This document shows positions 61,762 through 64,000 of a stretch of 64,000 nt of DNA, in pieces (position 1 is the stretch's first letter; every line of letters starts with the position of its first letter). Source of the stretch: Accumulibacter sp031732795 (GTDB taxonomy: Bacteria > Pseudomonadota > Gammaproteobacteria > Burkholderiales > Rhodocyclaceae); contig JAVMKC010000115.1 in the NCBI GenBank assembly GCA_031732795.1, positions 62,001 to 126,000 on the forward strand, in the 5' to 3' direction. The notes under the pieces are model-generated. The model was not told where the DNA came from and made no database searches. It was given only the letters and a program-made list of their open reading frames with translations. The position numbers were made by a program, and so were the translations under genes.

Positions 61762-63402
61762 TTACGGAATCATCTGCGGCAGCAGATACGCCTGAATGGT
61801 GGTGATCACGCCGACGATGAAGCAGAGCATCAGGCTGTGCTTGACGGTGAAGCGGAACAGATCCGACTCGCGTCCGACCAGACCGACGGCGGCGCAGGCG
61901 ACAGCGATCGATTGCGGCGAAATCATCTTGCCGGTGACGCCGCCGGTGGTGTTGGCGGCGACCATCAAGGTGTCGGAAACGCCGATCTGCTGAGCGGTGG
62001 TGGCTTGCAGGTTGCAGAACAGCGCATTCGACGAAGTGTCGGAACCGGTCAGGAAAACGCCCAGCCAGCCGAGCAGCGGCGAGAAGAACGGGAAGGCGAC
62101 ACCGGTACCGGCGAGCAGCAACGCCAAGGTGGCCGACAGACCCGAATAGTTGGCGATGAAGGCGAAAGCCAGCACCATGCCGATCGAGTAAATCGGTTTG
62201 ATCAGTTCGCCCAGGGTTTCGGTAAAGGCCTTGACAGCGTCCGCCGGGCGCATGCGCAGCATGATCACCGTGACGATGGCGGCGAAGAGAATCGCCGTAC
62301 CGGTGGCCGACAGCCAGTTGAACGAGTACGACGCGGCGTAGGGGCTGGCCGCCTTGACGATCGGCGGCATCTTGATCACCAGTTTGTCGAGCATCGGCAC
62401 CGAGGTGTTGATCACCGTCCAGGCCAGATCACCGCCTTTAGCGAACAGCGCCTTGAACGGTTTCAGCGACCAGATGGTGACGAAGACGGTGAGGATGGCG
62501 AACGGCGACCAGGCTTTGAGCACGGTGCCGAGCGAATGGTTTTCGGTGTGCAAAGTGGCGTGCTGGTCGGCAAAACGGAAAATGCGCTTCGGTTTCCAGA
62601 ATCTGAGGAAGATCGACAGCGAGATCAGGCTGACCAGCGCCGAGGTGATGTCCGGCAGTTCCGGGCCGATGAAGTTGGCGGTGAAGAATTGGGTGACGGC
62701 AAAGCTGACGCCGGTGACCAGAATCGCCGGCCAGGTTTCACGGATGCCGCGCATGCCGTCCATGATGGCGATGACCCAGAACGGCACCAGCACCGACAGA
62801 AAAGGCAATTGTCGACCGGCCATCTGACCGATCTTGAAGGCGTCGATGCCGGTGACCTGCCCGGCGACGATGATCGGAATGCCCATGGCGCCAAAAGCCA
62901 CCGGCGCGGTATTGGTGATCAGGCACAGGCCGGCGGCGTAGAGCGGGTTGAAGCCCAGGCCGACGAGCAGGGCGGCAGTGATCGCCACCGGTGCGCCGAA
63001 ACCGGCCGCTCCTTCGAGAAAGGCGCCGAAGGCGAAGCCGACCAACAGCATCTGCAGCCGCTGATCCTCAGTGAGCGAAACCACCGACGCGCGGATGATG
63101 TCGAACTGGCCGGTCTTGACGGTGATCTTGTACAGGAAGACGGCAGTGACGATGATCCAGGCGATCGGCCACAAGCCGTAAAGAAAACCGTAAACCGCCG
63201 AAGCCAGCGCCATGTCCAGCGGCATGCCGTAAAAAAGGATCGCCACGCCGAGGGCCAGCAACACGGTGATCGTCCCGGCGATGTGGCCCTTCAGGCGCAT
63301 CACCGCCAGAGCGAAGAAGAAAAAGATGATCGGTATCGCGGCAATCAATGACGACAGCCATAGATTGCCTGCCGGGTTGTACACATGCTGCCAGGTTTGC
63401 AT
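61762..63402 (-). CDS. lctP: L-lactate permease
   Basis: A 546-residue membrane carrier for L- and D-lactate and glycolate, with about thirteen helices. It begins MQTWQHVYNPAGNLWLSSLIAAIPIIFFFFALAVM in pieces typical of the LctP family, and has the conserved GAFLEGAAGFGAPVAITAALLVGLGF segment, TNTAPVAFGAMGIPI, GVFLTGSDTSSNALFCNLQ and TGGVTGKMISPQSIAVACAAVGLVG. The gene shares orientation with the D-lactate dehydrogenase immediately upstream, so the two form a lactate-use unit. Confidence 0.96.
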   Translation of the reverse strand: MQTWQHVYNPAGNLWLSSLIAAIPIIFFFFALAVMRLKGHIAGTITVLLALGVAILFYGMPLDMALASAVYGFLYGLWPIAWIIVTAVFLYKITVKTGQFDIIRASVVSLTEDQRLQMLLVGFAFGAFLEGAAGFGAPVAITAALLVGLGFNPLYAAGLCLITNTAPVAFGAMGIPIIVAGQVTGIDAFKIGQMAGRQLPFLSVLVPFWVIAIMDGMRGIRETWPAILVTGVSFAVTQFFTANFIGPELPDITSALVSLISLSIFLRFWKPKRIFRFADQHATLHTENHSLGTVLKAWSPFAILTVFVTIWSLKPFKALFAKGGDLAWTVINTSVPMLDKLVIKMPPIVKAASPYAASYSFNWLSATGTAILFAAIVTVIMLRMRPADAVKAFTETLGELIKPIYSIGMVLAFAFIANYSGLSATLALLLAGTGVAFPFFSPLLGWLGVFLTGSDTSSNALFCNLQATTAQQIGVSDTLMVAANTTGGVTGKMISPQSIAVACAAVGLVGRESDLFRFTVKHSLMLCFIVGVITTIQAYLLPQMIP

Positions 63403-63463
63403 GGTGAGTCTCCTTGGTGTGAATGAAGCCGTTGAAAACAGAAAAACCGTCGTCCGCCCCGGC

Positions 63464-64000
63464 TCAACACACGCCGATGTTGTCAGGACGACTGCATTCT
63501 TCGAGAAGGTAGGCCACCGAACGGTAACGGCGACCGCTCTCGGTGGTCAGACCGATTTCGCAAGTGCGATTGGTCGAGACGCCGTGACGGCAGTCGGCCG
63601 GCAGGGCGTCGCGCAGGGTGCGCAAAGCATGCTGATTGAGCTCGGGAACGACGAAACCGCGATCGCCGGCAAAACCGCAGCAGCCGACGCTGGCCGGGGC
63701 GATCACCTGTTCGACGCAGGCGCTGACCAGTTTCTGCAATTTGCCGTCCGAACCGCTCTTGCGGACGCTGCAGTTGACGTGCAAGGCGATCGGGCCGGGC
63801 TGCCGGACCAGCTTGAGCCGCGGCAGCAGGGCGTCGTGCGCGAATTCATGAAAATCAAACAACGGCAGCCGGCCGGCCAGATAGTCCCGCATCCGTGCAC
63901 TGCAGGTGCTGGCATCCATGATGATCGGATAGCGGCCGTTTTCACTGGCCTCACGCAGCGCGGCCTCGAGACGCGCCGCGCTGGCGTCGGCTTGCTCGGC
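63464..64000 (-). CDS. FAD/Fe-S D-lactate dehydrogenase, C-terminal part (cut by window edge)
   Basis: The frame is open to base 64000, so 178 residues of the C-terminus and stop are present. It shows the CCG-type cysteine-rich domain (HVNCSVRKSGSDGKLQKLV, VIAPASVGCCGFAGDRGFVVPELNQHALR, CEIGLTTESGRRYRSVAYLLEEC) of large FAD/4Fe-4S oxidases such as the Dld-II D-lactate dehydrogenase. The function is inferred from this and from the adjoining lactate permease gene 61 bases downstream. A glycolate or other 2-hydroxyacid oxidase is possible. Confidence 0.82.
   Translation of the reverse strand, partial: AEQADASAARLEAALREASENGRYPIIMDASTCSARMRDYLAGRLPLFDFHEFAHDALLPRLKLVRQPGPIALHVNCSVRKSGSDGKLQKLVSACVEQVIAPASVGCCGFAGDRGFVVPELNQHALRTLRDALPADCRHGVSTNRTCEIGLTTESGRRYRSVAYLLEECSRPDNIGVC

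Noticed and set aside
61417..63351. 644-codon frame on the plus strand opposite lctP
   Set aside because: It is antisense to a clear lactate permease; the translation is Asp/Arg/Gly/His-rich low complexity, as expected from the mirror of a GC-rich membrane protein gene.

Overview
The window looks like chromosome of a high-GC betaproteobacterium, most likely of the Rhodocyclales (an Accumulibacter/Propionivibrio/Dechloromonas-like lineage). This is inferred from gene content and gene order, not from a database search. Supporting signs are a PhaR regulator of polyhydroxyalkanoate synthesis, a PPK2 polyphosphate kinase, a sodium-pumping methylmalonyl-CoA decarboxylase, heme d1 genes nirJ-nirN, glycolate oxidase glcDEF, and a his-hinT-tat gene order on one strand. 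I saw no tRNA, rRNA or CRISPR array.

Layout. 1-5 kb: the edge-truncated NAD synthetase nadE, ppa, two glutathione S-transferases and ppk2. 5.1-5.9 kb: a broken IS3 orfA that runs into a structured, group II intron-like stretch. 6-11.6 kb: proS, a lytic transglycosylase, yiaA-like, dsbC, a Ubi-type hydroxylase and a small unknown gene. 11.6-17.2 kb: a minus-strand block recA-recX-lptB-rpoN-hpf-ptsN-hprK. 17.3-25.7 kb: a FecR-like protein, nirJ-nirN behind an FNR/DNR-type box, a basic repeat protein, ydjM-like, DUF192, ubiC, a His-tailed EamA transporter and phaR. 25.9-29.5 kb: the mmdA-D-C-B decarboxylase operon, followed by a conserved-looking unknown gene. 31-38.8 kb: a glutamine amidotransferase, then tatCBA, hinT, hisE, hisI, hisF, hisA, hisH and hisB, with hisC divergent. 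38.9-45.3 kb: ackA, glcDEF and a methyltransferase. 45.3-51.2 kb: an intact IS630 element, a chemoreceptor paired with a PstS-like binding protein, and two degraded insertion sequences. 51.3-55.3 kb: prfB with its programmed frameshift, lysS and a stand-alone MnmC oxidase domain. 55.5-61.3 kb: a ferric-reductase-like flavocytochrome, diheme cytochrome DHC and SHP-type cytochrome, divergent from PepSY-response regulator-histidine kinase. 61.7-64 kb: lactate permease and the end of a D-lactate dehydrogenase.

How the genes work together. Several modules fit a life that alternates between storage, anaerobic carbon turnover and respiration with oxygen or nitrogen oxides. PhaR and PPK2 relate to PHA and polyphosphate. 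The methylmalonyl-CoA decarboxylase makes propionyl-CoA while exporting Na+. AckA, GlcDEF, LctP and D-lactate dehydrogenase handle small acids. NirJ and NirN make heme d1. The SHP/DHC/flavocytochrome set is a small redox chain with its own two-component system.

Most of the window is ordinary core genome. The parts most worth a second look are the SHP/DHC/flavocytochrome locus and the paired direct repeats in its control region, the FNR-like box before nirJN, the chemoreceptor/binding-protein pair, the IS3/intron-like remnant, the His-rich EamA exporter and the unknown gene beside mmdA.
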